From assembly GCF_009755605.1 (NCBI RefSeq), contig NZ_WPNZ01000032.1, positions 1-64,000 on the forward strand: DNA of 64,000 nt, read 5' to 3'. Every line of letters starts with the position of its first letter. Position 1 is the stretch's first letter. The DNA comes from Streptomyces typhae (GTDB lineage Bacteria; Actinomycetota; Actinomycetes; Streptomycetales; Streptomycetaceae). The notes under the pieces were generated by a model. That model made no database searches, was not told where the DNA came from, and was given only the letters and a program-made list of their open reading frames with translations. Below are positions 1 to 7,846 of this stretch, piece by piece. The position numbers and the translations under genes were made by a program.

Positions 1-82
1 GCTTCCGCCCCCGCAAGGACACAGGCAGCAGCGGCCGGACGAACTCCCACTCGGCATCGGACAGTTCATGGCGACGTATCAC
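1..82 (-). CDS. IS5-family transposase, N-terminal fragment (runs off the window)
   Basis: A GTG start at 82 gives a peptide containing the stretch HELSDAEWEFVRPLLP, the typical opening of IS5-family DDE transposases in Streptomyces (DUF4096-type N-terminal domain). Only about 27 codons are inside the window, so the catalytic DDE residues and the integrity of the gene are unknown. It sits just inside the IS end, as expected. The neighbouring gene reads through this end in another frame. Confidence 0.6.
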   Translation of the reverse strand, partial: MIRRHELSDAEWEFVRPLLPVSLRGRK

Positions 83-127
83 CCGACCATGATCCAGCAC
101 ACAAGATCAATTGAAGACACGACCTAG
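1..127 (-). mobile_element. End of an IS5-family insertion sequence (partial)
   Basis: The first ~125 bases carry the start of a transposase on the minus strand and then a short non-coding end that, read on the minus strand, begins GGTCGTGTCTTCAATTG. This resembles terminal repeats of Streptomyces IS5/IS427-group elements. The junction contains CTAG (about 123-126), a common target for this group. The rest of the element lies outside the window, so the second repeat and target duplication cannot be checked. The family assignment is from memory of such ends. Confidence 0.55.
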
Positions 128-530
128 GGGTGGGTGCGCTGCTGCCTGTGTAGGAAGGGAGGTCGGCCACCAGCTTGGTGAGGGCAGGGTCTCCGGCGTA
201 GCGGCGGGCGTGCAGGTCGGCGATCTTCTGGGCGATGTCGGGGTCGTCGCTGTCGGTGGTGTCGTAGGAGACGAAGGACTCCACCAGCGGCAGACCGATC
301 CGGTCTGTGTGGGCGTGCGAGGGCGCCATCAGGTATTCCCAATAGCCGTCGAGGTCCTCGATGACGAAGACGGCTCCGTAGTCGAAGTCGCCGCCGACGT
401 CTCTGCCGACGACGTACCGCGTGACCGCGTCGATCGACTCGCCCTGGTTGCGCAGGCTGGCGAGGGCTTCCTCGCGCTGTTGGGCGGTGACGGTCGCCTT
501 GAAGGTGAAGCGGTTGTGGTGGTAGATCAT
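66..530 (-). pseudogene. Dabb (stress-responsive A/B barrel) protein, 3' end replaced by IS sequence
   Basis: The start ATG at 530 has GGGAG a few bases upstream and overlaps the stop of the TetR gene by 4 bp (ATGA), so the two are translationally coupled. The first ~100 residues look like a Dabb-domain protein: a beta-alpha barrel half opening MIYHHNRFTFK and containing DFDYGAVFVIED. After about residue 135 (near base 127) the frame enters the IS end and continues with unrelated sequence to a stop at 66. The natural C-terminus is therefore lost or replaced by about 19 residues. Most of the domain remains, so it could still fold. Dabb proteins are small dimeric barrels, some acting as cyclases. 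The role here is unknown, but the coupling suggests it is a target of the TetR regulator. Confidence 0.6.
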
Positions 531-1165
531 TTGTCTCCCTCGGTGGTGGTGTGCGGGCGGCGTTCGGGGTGCGCGGTCGAGGACGACCAGTGGCCGAGCA
601 GTGCTGTCACCGCCTGGTCGGCCAGGCGGAGGGCGCGGGAGTGGCCGACGTCCTCGATCGACCCGATGCACGCGAGACCGTGCAGCGTGCCCCACAGCAG
701 GTCGCAGGCGTCCTCGATGTCGACGGACTCTGCCGCGGTCCCGGCTGCCCACGCGCCGATGAGCTGCCGCGTGAAGGCGATCACGTCGCCGGCGGCGGCG
801 CGGCGGGTGGTGGCATCGACGGCGGTGCCGGGTGCGCCGGACACGAGCTGGTACAGGCCGGGCCGTGACCGGGCGAACTCCAGGTACGCGACCGCCGCCA
901 AGTGCGGGCCCCGCGACGCCGGTGCACCGGCCACCGCGGCCCGCATGCGCTGCGCCAGCTCGCCGTTGGCCTGCTCCAGCAGCGTGCGCAGGACGGCTTC
1001 CTTGTTGGGAAAGTGCTGGTAGATCACCGGTGCGCTGTAACCGATGTCGGCAGCGATCCGGCGGACGGTGACCGCCTGCCAGCCCTCTGCCTCGGCCATC
1101 CGGGCCGCCGCCTCCAGGATCTCGGCGAACGTCCGCCGACGTACCTCTTCACGCTTCCCCACCAC
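527..1165 (-). CDS. TetR/AcrR family transcriptional regulator
   Basis: A 212-residue protein. The N-terminal helix-turn-helix spans about residues 12-58 and includes ADIGYSAPVIYQHFPNKEAV, the typical TetR recognition-helix region. The C-terminal ligand domain is of the WHG type (Y-x-x-FA-x-x-x-P-x-LY pattern near residue 95). The start is GTG at 1165. It ends in a 4-bp overlap with the Dabb gene, forming an operon. Two copies of a perfect palindrome begin 6 bp upstream of the start codon, so it very likely represses its own operon. The ligand is unknown. Confidence 0.88.
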   Translation of the reverse strand: MVGKREEVRRRTFAEILEAAARMAEAEGWQAVTVRRIAADIGYSAPVIYQHFPNKEAVLRTLLEQANGELAQRMRAAVAGAPASRGPHLAAVAYLEFARSRPGLYQLVSGAPGTAVDATTRRAAAGDVIAFTRQLIGAWAAGTAAESVDIEDACDLLWGTLHGLACIGSIEDVGHSRALRLADQAVTALLGHWSSSTAHPERRPHTTTEGDK

Positions 1166-1171
1166 GAATTC

Positions 1172-1202
1172 CTAACGCCGTTAGAATATCTAACGCCGTT
1201 AG
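1172..1202. promoter_or_regulatory. Double palindromic operator of the TetR gene
   Basis: CTAACGCCGTTAG occurs twice, at 1172-1184 and 1190-1202. Each is a perfect inverted repeat (CTAACG, one central base, CGTTAG). The start-to-start spacing is 18 bp, so the two sites lie on nearly the same side of the helix, as for TetR proteins that bind as two dimers. Position directly upstream of the start codon supports autoregulation. Confidence 0.8.
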
Positions 1203-1384
1203 TGTTCTGCGTGTCCCCGAACCTGTCAACCCCGAACGACCGGAGACGTCAGCGGAACTCGACGCGCAGATCGGGCCCCTTGGGCGGTGGCGTCGCCGTG
1301 CTCGGGAAGCAGCCACGCCGATAGGGCGATCCCCTCGGTGGTGCGGGCGCCGACGCCTGCCCGGCCCGGTCCGCCGTCGCCCAC

Positions 1385-1445
1385 GCCCTCACCCTCGCCC
1401 TCGCCCTCGCCCTCGCCCTCGCTCTCGCCCTCGCCCTCGCCCTCG
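1385..1445. repeat. GCCCTC hexanucleotide microsatellite
   Basis: About ten tandem copies of GCCCTC, one carrying a T change. It lies inside the 328-bp stretch between the TetR operator and the next gene, for which no convincing gene is seen. On the minus strand it encodes a Gly-Glu run preceding a short segment that resembles the C-terminal end of a protein but needs a frame change to reach a sensible stop, so this may be a decayed gene end. Confidence 0.85.
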
Positions 1446-1530
1446 AAGGGGAATCGTGAACGCGTCGCATTCCCACACGCCGACCGACACAATCCAGTGC
1501 GTACGGATCGCGACCGTCGTCAGGAGGCCC

Positions 1531-2127
1531 ATGCCGCTCGTCGAGTCGATAGGTGCACCATTGCTCACGGTCGCCGCCACGCTGAGTGGTGGCTGGCTCG
1601 TGAGCACGCGGGTCACCGACCGCTGGGAACAGATCAGGCGCAGCCGCGAGATGGATCTGGCAGCCGCCGCGGACTTCCAACGTCTCTACGGGGAGTTCGT
1701 GGCCGTCTGGAAGACGTGGGACGCCCTGACGGACGGCCATACGCCGGTCGCCACGACCGAGCATGTCGGCTGGGGCTGCCTCGAACGGGCAACCGCCGCC
1801 GAAGGCCAGATCGAGGCGCTCATGGCCAAGCTGGCCGCCGAGCGCTTCCTCACCGAGGACGACATCGCCATGCTCGGCGGTGTCCGTCAGGCGTTCAAAG
1901 TCGTCCGCCGGAGCATCAGGCGGGGCAGGCCCCTCGGTTGGGGCTCCTCCAGTACCGCGCCCTATCTGGCGATCAAGACGTTGTCGGCGGCCACCTCCGT
2001 GCTGCTTAGTACTCCGCCGCGGACCAGGAGACGGCCGAGTGCGGCTGTGGCCGCCCGCAATTTCAAGGGGATCACCGACAACCGGCACGAGACCACCTGG
2101 ATCGACACCGCGCAGCGCTACCTCTGA
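1531..2127 (+). CDS. Membrane-anchored protein of unknown function
   Basis: 198 residues. ATG 1531 is chosen because a strong AGGAGG lies at 1522-1527. The in-frame ATG at 1456 has no such site. A single hydrophobic segment at about residues 7-24 (GAPLLTVAATLSGGWLV) is followed by a basic stretch (RRSREMD), giving a signal-anchor with a cytoplasmic body. The rest is mostly helical with no recognisable enzyme motif. I do not recognise the family. The last codons, including the stop, are duplicated immediately downstream as an 18-bp tandem repeat. Confidence 0.75.
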   Translation: MPLVESIGAPLLTVAATLSGGWLVSTRVTDRWEQIRRSREMDLAAAADFQRLYGEFVAVWKTWDALTDGHTPVATTEHVGWGCLERATAAEGQIEALMAKLAAERFLTEDDIAMLGGVRQAFKVVRRSIRRGRPLGWGSSSTAPYLAIKTLSAATSVLLSTPPRTRRRPSAAVAARNFKGITDNRHETTWIDTAQRYL

Positions 2128-2150
2128 ACGACGCGCTACCTCTGAACGAC
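2115..2150. repeat. 18-bp tandem duplication over a stop codon
   Basis: Two exact copies of an 18-bp unit beginning GCGCTACCTCTGAAC (2115-2132 and 2133-2150). The unit contains the TGA stop of the preceding gene, so the duplication leaves the protein unchanged. The remainder of the 273-bp gap up to the acetyltransferase shows no gene. Confidence 0.9.
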
Positions 2151-2400
2151 GCGCTTCATAGGCACGAGGCGCCTCATCGGAATGCCACGCTTCGTCTGAA
2201 TGTCACGCTTCGATACCGGCCGAGACACCGGTCCCGGTCGCACAGCGTCCGTCGATGACGACCTGGTGGCGGTCGCGTCGCGTCGCCCGTAGAGGCGGCA
2301 CCGCACCTCGGAGCCTTGCCGTCCAAGCCCGTGTCCGCGAGGCTTTCCTCCTCTTGTGCTCGTGCTCTTGGGCTCGTGTCGTCCCGCCGGAGGCCTTTCG

Positions 2401-2991
2401 ATGATCACGTGGCGTCGGCTCGCCGAGCACGACTTCCCGTTGTTGCAGTCCTGGCTGAAGCAACCGCACGTATCGCGTTGGTGGAATCATGAGACTTCGA
2501 CCGAGGCGGTGGCACGGGACTTCGGACCCGCCGCCAGGGGCGAGGAACCGTCGGAGGACCTTCTCGTCCACCTCGACGGCAGCCCGATCGGCCTGGTCCA
2601 GCGCTGCCGCCTGTCCGACTATCCGGCGTACCTGGCTGAGCTCGCCGCGCTGGTCGAGGTGCCTCACGGGGCGATGACCATCGACTACCTGATCGGTGAA
2701 CCAGTGCACGTCGGTCGAGGGCTCGGCCCGCAGATGATCCATTCGGTCGTCCATGCGACCTGGAGCGACCACCCTGATGCCTCCTGTCTCCTGGTACCCG
2801 TTACGGTGGCGAACCGCGCGTCGTGGCGGGCCCTGGAGAAGGCCGGGCTGCGGCGGGTCGCCGAGGGCGAGATGACGCCCGACAATCCCGTCGACGGACG
2901 GGTCCACTACCTCTATCGGGGCGATCGGCCCTCGACGCCCGGACGGGCCCCTGCCTGTCAGCCACCTGTCAGCCCGTCAGGCCCGCGCTGA
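2401..2991 (+). CDS. GNAT acetyltransferase, aminoglycoside 6'-N-acetyltransferase-like
   Basis: 196 residues. ATG 2401 has GGAGG at 2389-2393. The fold is GNAT: an early WRRLAEHDFPLLQSWL segment typical of the AAC(6')/siderophore acetyltransferase group, and the acetyl-CoA pyrophosphate loop VGRGLGPQMI near residue 103, followed by the conserved N-R-A-S-W-R-A-L-E-K-A-G helix. Enzymes of this group transfer acetyl from acetyl-CoA to an amine or hydroxylamine, and chromosomal Streptomyces members have uncertain substrates. Its 3' end overlaps the convergent TetR gene by 23 bp. Confidence 0.85.
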   Translation: MITWRRLAEHDFPLLQSWLKQPHVSRWWNHETSTEAVARDFGPAARGEEPSEDLLVHLDGSPIGLVQRCRLSDYPAYLAELAALVEVPHGAMTIDYLIGEPVHVGRGLGPQMIHSVVHATWSDHPDASCLLVPVTVANRASWRALEKAGLRRVAEGEMTPDNPVDGRVHYLYRGDRPSTPGRAPACQPPVSPSGPR

Positions 2992-3592
2992 CGAGCCAGA
3001 TGTGTTCGCAGGTCGAGGACGCCTCCTGCAGACTCTGCAGACTCTCGCGGGACTCCTGCGAGGCGTGGTAGAAGGTCCGCTCGATCATCCAGCACAGGGC
3101 GCGCGCCATGGCCGAGGCCTGTTGTGGTCCGGTGCCCGTCTGGACTCCGGCGCGCTCCAGGACAGCGGTGATGGCTGCGACGAACAAGTCGGCGGTACGC
3201 CTCCACAGCGCGCCGATCTCCGGAACGGTCAGGGACAGGTCGATCGCCGTACGCATGACCAGGCCGTGCTCGTTCCACAGCTCGACCGTGCGCCGCATGG
3301 CCGCCTCGACGGCCTCGCGCGGGTCGTCGGCCTGTGCGGTGGTCCGCGACCGCTCCCACAGGTGCTCCACGGTCCGGGCCACCAGTGCCGTGACCACTTC
3401 CTGCTTGGAGCCGAAGTAGAAGTACAGGGCGCCGCGCGTGATGCCGGCGCCCTCGGCGATGTCGCCGACGGTCATGGCCTCGTAGCCCTTCCGCGTCAGC
3501 AGGGCTTCACAGGTGTCCAGGATGGCCCGTTCCCGGACGTCGCCCTTGCGCTCGGCGGTGCGCCGGCTGCGCGTGGTGTGCTGACCGGCCAT
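2969..3592 (-). CDS. TetR/AcrR family transcriptional regulator (second)
   Basis: 207 residues. The ATG at 3592 overlaps the stop of the upstream dehydrogenase gene by one base (TGATG), indicating an operon with translational coupling. The HTH spans about residues 20-65 and includes GAGITRGALYFYFGSKQEVV, a textbook TetR recognition element. The C-terminal part resembles the EthR-like class. It probably represses the dehydrogenase operon. Its 3' end overlaps the convergent acetyltransferase gene. Confidence 0.88.
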   Translation of the reverse strand: MAGQHTTRSRRTAERKGDVRERAILDTCEALLTRKGYEAMTVGDIAEGAGITRGALYFYFGSKQEVVTALVARTVEHLWERSRTTAQADDPREAVEAAMRRTVELWNEHGLVMRTAIDLSLTVPEIGALWRRTADLFVAAITAVLERAGVQTGTGPQQASAMARALCWMIERTFYHASQESRESLQSLQEASSTCEHIWLVSAGLTG

Positions 3593-4440
3593 CAGAGCTG
3601 GGCACCCTCGGCGAAGTCGGTCGTACGGGAGAGGGCCTCCCATGCGCGGATGTCCTCGTCCACGGCCGTACGCGCGGCAGTGACCAGGCGCAGCGCGTCC
3701 GATCCCAGGAGGAGGTGGGCCGGCGGCTGGTCCACGGACGTGATGTGCACGACCGCCTCCCCGGCCTTGGCCGGGTTGCCCAGCTGGTTACCGCTCGCCC
3801 TCCGCCTGGCTTCGCGGATGGGCGTGAACAGTTCGTCGTAGTCGTCGATGGAGTGTTCCGCCCGCGTCATGGACCGTCCGGCCCAGTCGGTGCGGAAGGA
3901 CCCCGGTTCGATCGCCGTGACATGAATTCCGAACTGCGCGACCTCCTTGCCCAGGGCCTCGAGGATTCCTTCCAGGGCGAACTTGCTGCCGCAGTATGCG
4001 GACATGCCGGGCACCGCCATGAGTCCGCCCATGGAGGTGACGGCCATCAGATGTCCGCGGCGGCGACGCCGCATGTGAGGCAGGGCGGCCTGCAGAGTGG
4101 CCATCGCCCCCAGGACGTTGACCTCGAACTGCCTGCGTACATCGGCCAGCGGGGTCTCCTCGAAGACGCCCTCCAGGCCGTAGCCCGCGTTGGCGATGAC
4201 GACGTCCAGAGCCCCGACGTTCTGCTCCACCTCCCCGATCACGTCCGTGACGGCCTCGCTGTCCGTCACGTCCAGGATGCGGCCGTGCGCGCGCCCGGCG
4301 TGCAGCTCCTCGAAGGCCCGCAGGTCCTCCTCCGACCGGACCGTGCCGACGACGGTGTGTCCGGCGTCCAGCGCCGCCTGGGCGAAGGCACGCCCCAGCC
4401 CCGAGCTGACCCCGGTGATGAGCCACTTCTGTTCCCGCAT
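3592..4440 (-). CDS. Short-chain dehydrogenase/reductase
   Basis: 282 residues. ATG 4440 follows GGAGGAG. The Rossmann motif is ITGVSSGLGRAFA (residues 8-20). The NAG motif is at 84-86, and the catalytic Ser136, Tyr149 and Lys153 are present (YCGSK). This is a classical SDR using NAD(P)H on a small carbonyl or alcohol substrate. The closest architecture is the oxidoreductase group often seen beside TetR repressors. It is the first gene of a two-gene operon with the TetR regulator. The substrate cannot be predicted. Confidence 0.9.
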   Translation of the reverse strand: MREQKWLITGVSSGLGRAFAQAALDAGHTVVGTVRSEEDLRAFEELHAGRAHGRILDVTDSEAVTDVIGEVEQNVGALDVVIANAGYGLEGVFEETPLADVRRQFEVNVLGAMATLQAALPHMRRRRRGHLMAVTSMGGLMAVPGMSAYCGSKFALEGILEALGKEVAQFGIHVTAIEPGSFRTDWAGRSMTRAEHSIDDYDELFTPIREARRRASGNQLGNPAKAGEAVVHITSVDQPPAHLLLGSDALRLVTAARTAVDEDIRAWEALSRTTDFAEGAQL

Positions 4441-4600
4441 CGCTCCTCCAGTGACGGCGGCGAAGGGGCCCGGTCGCCCCCTCACTCGCAAATCTACACC
4501 ACGTCGATTTTTGTCGTCATGCTGTTGATTCTGGCGACACCTCACGACTGCGCACACCGACCCTGGCGGTCTCCCGCTCGCGGCAGGCCATGATGGCTTC

Positions 4601-4975
4601 GTGGCGGAAAAAGACATCCAATACACCGAAGACGGCCATTTCCTCGTCATCAAAGGCCGACGCTGGCGGGCCACCGACCCCCGCGTGCCCGACAGCGTCA
4701 AGCAACGCCTGACCCACCACCTCATGGCCGCCCGCAGAGCAGTCGCCGCCGCGGGCAGCGACGACCAGGCACGCAAACGAGCCCGCGCCCGCGTACACCT
4801 CGCCAAAACAGGACTGGGAGAGCGCGGCACCCCTTGGTGGGAGCAGACCCTCACTCAACGACGCCAGCGCTGGAACGACCATCTCCGCCAACTGGACGAG
4901 GACGACGAAGCTGCTCCCAAACCCAAACCCAAGCCCGACACCGGCACCGGCACCGGCACCGGCACCGGCGAATGA
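4601..4975 (+). CDS. Small conserved actinobacterial protein, unknown function
   Basis: 124 residues. The start is a GTG at 4601 with no strong Shine-Dalgarno site. It opens with EDGHFLVIKGRRWRATDP and continues as a basic helical protein (MAARRAVAAAG..ARKRARARVHLAKTGLGERG). Streptomyces proteins of this type are often labelled biopolymer transporter Tol without good reason, and nothing here is membrane-like. The C-terminal tail is low complexity: a Lys-Pro run followed by Thr-Gly repeats encoded by ACCGGC hexamers (4939-4970). Confidence 0.7.
   Translation: MAEKDIQYTEDGHFLVIKGRRWRATDPRVPDSVKQRLTHHLMAARRAVAAAGSDDQARKRARARVHLAKTGLGERGTPWWEQTLTQRRQRWNDHLRQLDEDDEAAPKPKPKPDTGTGTGTGTGE
4939..4970. 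repeat. ACCGGC hexanucleotide repeat
   Basis: Five tandem ACCGGC units at the 3' end of the preceding gene, coding for a Thr-Gly tail. The period of six keeps the frame, so copy-number changes would only alter tail length. Confidence 0.85.
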
Positions 4976-5069
4976 CACAAACCGGGGACGCCTCGGATGA
5001 CGACGCCGATTCCGGCCCGGTGGCAGTAGTCGACCAGCAGGCCGCCCGTGCGGGAGTGGACCGTGCCGT

Positions 5070-5108
5070 GCCCGGGACGGCTGCTCCACACAGCCCGCCG
5101 TCCCGGGC
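5070..5108. terminator. Bidirectional hairpin terminator
   Basis: Perfect 11-bp arms GCCCGGGACGG (5070-5080) and CCGTCCCGGGC (5098-5108) with a 17-nt loop. The hairpin lies between the convergent ends of the 4601 gene and the VOC gene, so it can serve both. There is no U-run, as is usual in Streptomyces. Confidence 0.75.
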
Positions 5109-5133
5109 CACAACCCGACCCGAGCGGTCGCGC

Positions 5134-5547
5134 CTACTCCGCGTAGGGCTGGTTCCCTCCCCGGGCGCTGTAGGAGACACTCCAGATGTAGCCGTCAGGG
5201 TCGGTGAAGGTGCCGCCGTAGCCGCCCCACGGCAGAACTCCGGCGGGGTTGAGGATTCCGGCGCCGGCCTTCTGCGCCTCCGCCATGACCTCGTCGACCC
5301 GCGCCTCGCTGCGGACGACGTAGGTCAGCACCATCCCGCCGAAGCCGCTGCCGTCCGGGTCCGTGCCCACCTGCTCGGCCAGGCCCGCACGGCCGTAGAA
5401 GCCGATCGGCGAGGCGCCGTCCGACGCGAAGAACACCGAGATGCCGTAGTCGTTCTCGATCTCCCAGCCGAGTCCTTCCATGTAGAACCGCTTGGCCCGG
5501 TCCATGTCCCGGACGGCGAGGAGGATCGAGCTGACGTGCGCTTTCAT
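5134..5547 (-). CDS. VOC superfamily (glyoxalase/bleomycin-resistance fold) protein
   Basis: 137 residues. ATG 5547 is preceded by AGGAG. It shows two paired beta-alpha-beta-beta-beta modules: the opening ILLAVRDMDRAKRFYMEGLG and the closing FTDPDGYIWSVSYS, where E/H metal ligands usually lie. The Asp-Pro-Asp-Gly turn is typical. The family includes glyoxalases, dioxygenases and drug-binding proteins. The specific role is unknown. It is transcribed away from the ECF sigma gene, with 128 bp between the starts. Confidence 0.85.
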   Translation of the reverse strand: MKAHVSSILLAVRDMDRAKRFYMEGLGWEIENDYGISVFFASDGASPIGFYGRAGLAEQVGTDPDGSGFGGMVLTYVVRSEARVDEVMAEAQKAGAGILNPAGVLPWGGYGGTFTDPDGYIWSVSYSARGGNQPYAE

Positions 5548-5675
5548 GCCTGGTCTCCTAGTGCTTCGGGTGAGTGCGCCCCCACGGAGCGGAGCTCCGG
5601 GCCGCCGCGGATGTCACATCCGCGCGGGTACGCCGGTCAATCGGTATGACAGGAGCGAACAAAGGAATGTGACAG

Positions 5676-6548
5676 ATGGCCGAGCAGGACTGGCTGCGCG
5701 AGCAGTTCACGCAGCACCACAACCACTTGCACGCGGTGGCCCACCGGATGCTCGGCTCCGCCAGTGAGGCCGAGGACGCGGTGCAGGAAGCCTGGCTGCG
5801 GGTCACCCGCGCCGACACCGAACAGGTGCAGAACGCGGCCGGGTGGTTGACGACCGTCGTCGCCCGGGTCTGCCTGAACATCCTCGAAGCGCGCCGGGCC
5901 CGCCGTGAGGACCCGGCCGGACCACTGCCGCCCGAGCCCGCCGCTCCGCACCCCGGCACCGCTGCGGGCGGCCAGGCCGGGCCCGAGGACCAGACGCTCC
6001 TGGCCGACTCGGTCGGTGTGGCCCTGACGGTCGTCCTGGACACTCTGAAGCCCGCCGAGCGCCTCGCCTTCGTCCTGCACGACGTCTTCGCCGTCTCGTT
6101 CGCGGAGATCGCCACGGTCATCGACCGCTCTCCGGCAGCGGCTCGGCAACTCGCCAGCCGGGCCCGGCGCCACGTACAAGGAACGGCCGACGCCTCGGAT
6201 GCCGCGCGCTCGCCGAAGCGGGAAATCGTCGAGGCATTCCTCGCCGCGGCCCGCGACGGAGACTTCACCGCTCTGCTGCGGCTGCTCGATCCGGACGCCG
6301 TGGCACTGGAGATCCGCGGCGCCCACGAGGTCGCGGCGTTCTTCTCCGGGCGGGCTCAGGCCGCCCGGCTCGCCCTGGTCGACGGGGTCCCGGCAGCCGT
6401 CTGGTCGCACCGCGGCCGGCCGAGGGCCCTCCTCGCCTTCACCACCAGCGCAGGGAAGATCACCCGCATCACCGTCGACACCGACCCGGACCTGCTCCAG
6501 GATCTCGACATCGTCTTCCTGCCCGCCGGCCACAGGGAGAGTCGTTGA
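5676..6548 (+). CDS. ECF sigma factor with SnoaL-like C-terminal domain (ECF41 type)
   Basis: 290 residues. ATG 5676 has AAAGGA upstream. Sigma region 2 spans about residues 8-75 (HRMLGSASEAEDAVQEAWLR). A Pro-rich linker contains LPPEP, similar to the WLPEP motif known from the ECF41 group. Region 4 spans about 105-160 (AERLAFVLHDVFAVSFAEIA). A SnoaL-like (NTF2-fold) domain follows from about 170 to 280. In ECF41 proteins the C-terminal extension replaces an anti-sigma factor and tunes activity. Its usual COE-type neighbour is not seen here. The flanking VOC genes may be its targets. Confidence 0.85.
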   Translation: MAEQDWLREQFTQHHNHLHAVAHRMLGSASEAEDAVQEAWLRVTRADTEQVQNAAGWLTTVVARVCLNILEARRARREDPAGPLPPEPAAPHPGTAAGGQAGPEDQTLLADSVGVALTVVLDTLKPAERLAFVLHDVFAVSFAEIATVIDRSPAAARQLASRARRHVQGTADASDAARSPKREIVEAFLAAARDGDFTALLRLLDPDAVALEIRGAHEVAAFFSGRAQAARLALVDGVPAAVWSHRGRPRALLAFTTSAGKITRITVDTDPDLLQDLDIVFLPAGHRESR

Positions 6549-6749
6549 CCGGCACGGAGCAGTCCCTGGTCGGTGTTGCCCACGTCATCGTCGCGGGTGC
6601 CGAAGGGACTGCCCACGTCATCGCCGCAGGGTGATGAAGATGTCGTTCACGACATAGCCGTCAAGTCCGTGGAGTTCGCCGTAGCGCACCGCGACGTAGT
6701 ACTCATGGGAGAAACATGGAGTCACGTCCTTTCTCACTTGGAGTCGTCG

Positions 6750-7097
6750 ATGACCGTCCGCCGTGTCGTGCCCAACATCCGATCGGAGGCCGCGCAGGAG
6801 AGCCGGGAGTTCTACGGCCTACTGGGCTTCGAGGAGGTCATGAACCACGGCTGGATCATGACGCTCGCCTCCCCCTCCAGCCCCACAGCGCAGATCAGTG
6901 TCATGACGAGTGACAAGACCGCGCCTGTCGTCCCCGACATGAGCGTGGAGGTGGACGACGTGGACGCCGCGTATGCGCTCGTGCGGGAGAGCGGTGCGGA
7001 GATCGTTCATCCCTTGCAGGACGAGGAGTGGGGTGTGAGGCGGTTCTTCGTGCGCGATCCGAGTGGGCGGGTGGTCAATGTGTTGGGCCATCGGTGA
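6750..7097 (+). CDS. VOC superfamily protein
   Basis: 115 residues. ATG 6750 has GGAG at 6740-6743 and opens MTVRRVVPNIRS, the usual N-terminus of this group, so the longer in-frame start at 6573 is rejected. It carries a single VOC domain with ESREFYGLLGFEEVM, and ends in WGVRRFFVRDPSGRVVNVLGH. It is probably a dimeric small-molecule-binding or dioxygenase-like protein. It lies about 200 bp downstream of the ECF gene on the same strand. The gap shows no gene. Confidence 0.85.
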   Translation: MTVRRVVPNIRSEAAQESREFYGLLGFEEVMNHGWIMTLASPSSPTAQISVMTSDKTAPVVPDMSVEVDDVDAAYALVRESGAEIVHPLQDEEWGVRRFFVRDPSGRVVNVLGHR

Positions 7098-7188
7098 GGG
7101 CGGTACGGTCGTTGTGCCTCTCGGCTGCTCGTACGGGCGCTGAAGCAGGCCAGCGGGGAGCGAGGAAGTCGCCTGCGGAGAGGTTCGG

Positions 7189-7252
7189 GCCATGACTGGT
7201 AACTGGCGGGCCATGACTGGTGACTGGCGGGGCCATGACTGCTGACTGGCGG
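7189..7252. repeat. Three 21-22 bp tandem repeats each carrying an ATG
   Basis: Copies of a unit beginning GCCATGACTGGT at 7189, 7210 and 7232, with two or three substitutions. The third copy contains the start codon chosen for the HIT gene. The first two provide upstream ATGs in the same sequence context. Confidence 0.85.
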
Positions 7253-7714
7253 ACGAACCGCATCGAAGCGGCGCTGCGCGGCGAGAACCCGACCGTTCTT
7301 CGGCGGCTCGATTCGGGGTTCGCGGCGATCGGCGATGTGCAGTTCCTGCCGGGCTACGCGGTTCTCCTCGTGGATGAGCCGAGTGTTCAGCGACTGTCCG
7401 AGCTGCCGAGAGCCGAGCGGCTGGCGTTCCTCTCCGACATGGACCGACTCGGTGAAGCGGTCGAGCGGGCCTGTCGGCAGCTGGACCCTGCTTTCCGCCG
7501 GGTCAATCTGGAGATCCTCGGCAACACGGACCCGTTCTTGCACGCCCATGTGTGGCCGCGCTACGACTGGGAGCCGCCCGAGTTGGTGGGCAAGCCCGTG
7601 TGGCTGTACCCGCGCGAGCGGTGGAGTGACGAACGGTTCCGACTCGGACCACGGCACGATGTGCTGCGGGACGTGATCGGCGGTGAGCTGGACCGGTTGC
7701 GTTCGGAGAGCTGA
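7235..7714 (+). CDS. HIT-like protein (diadenosine tetraphosphate hydrolase-like)
   Basis: 159 residues from ATG 7235 (preceded by GGCGGGG). Alternative upstream starts (GTG 7220) lie inside the tandem repeat. The body contains the beta-strand/loop VQFLPGYAVLLVD and LEILGNTDPFLHAHVWPRYD. The HIT catalytic motif is reduced to H-A-H-V-W-P instead of a full H-x-H-x-H, as in an actinobacterial branch annotated as HIT family. Canonical HIT proteins hydrolyse nucleoside phosphoramidates or Ap4A. Activity here is uncertain. Confidence 0.78.
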   Translation: MTADWRTNRIEAALRGENPTVLRRLDSGFAAIGDVQFLPGYAVLLVDEPSVQRLSELPRAERLAFLSDMDRLGEAVERACRQLDPAFRRVNLEILGNTDPFLHAHVWPRYDWEPPELVGKPVWLYPRERWSDERFRLGPRHDVLRDVIGGELDRLRSES

Positions 7715-7846
7715 GCGTGGCCGTAACGGTGGCGGTGGCGGTCCACCGGTGGTGCGCGCCCCGTCGACGCCGGCTGGTCGCCTGGTGGCCACTGCGTCAG
7801 CGCGGGCCGACCGGCGGGCGCGGCCGGTCGCCGTCCTGCGGATCCG

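Noticed and set aside
1249..2088. 279-codon minus-strand frame
   Set aside because: It is antisense to the membrane-anchored protein gene, which has a perfect ribosome site, and is low in recognisable structure.
4601..4975. Annotation as a TolR/ExbD-like biopolymer transporter
   Set aside because: The protein is soluble and basic with no membrane helix.
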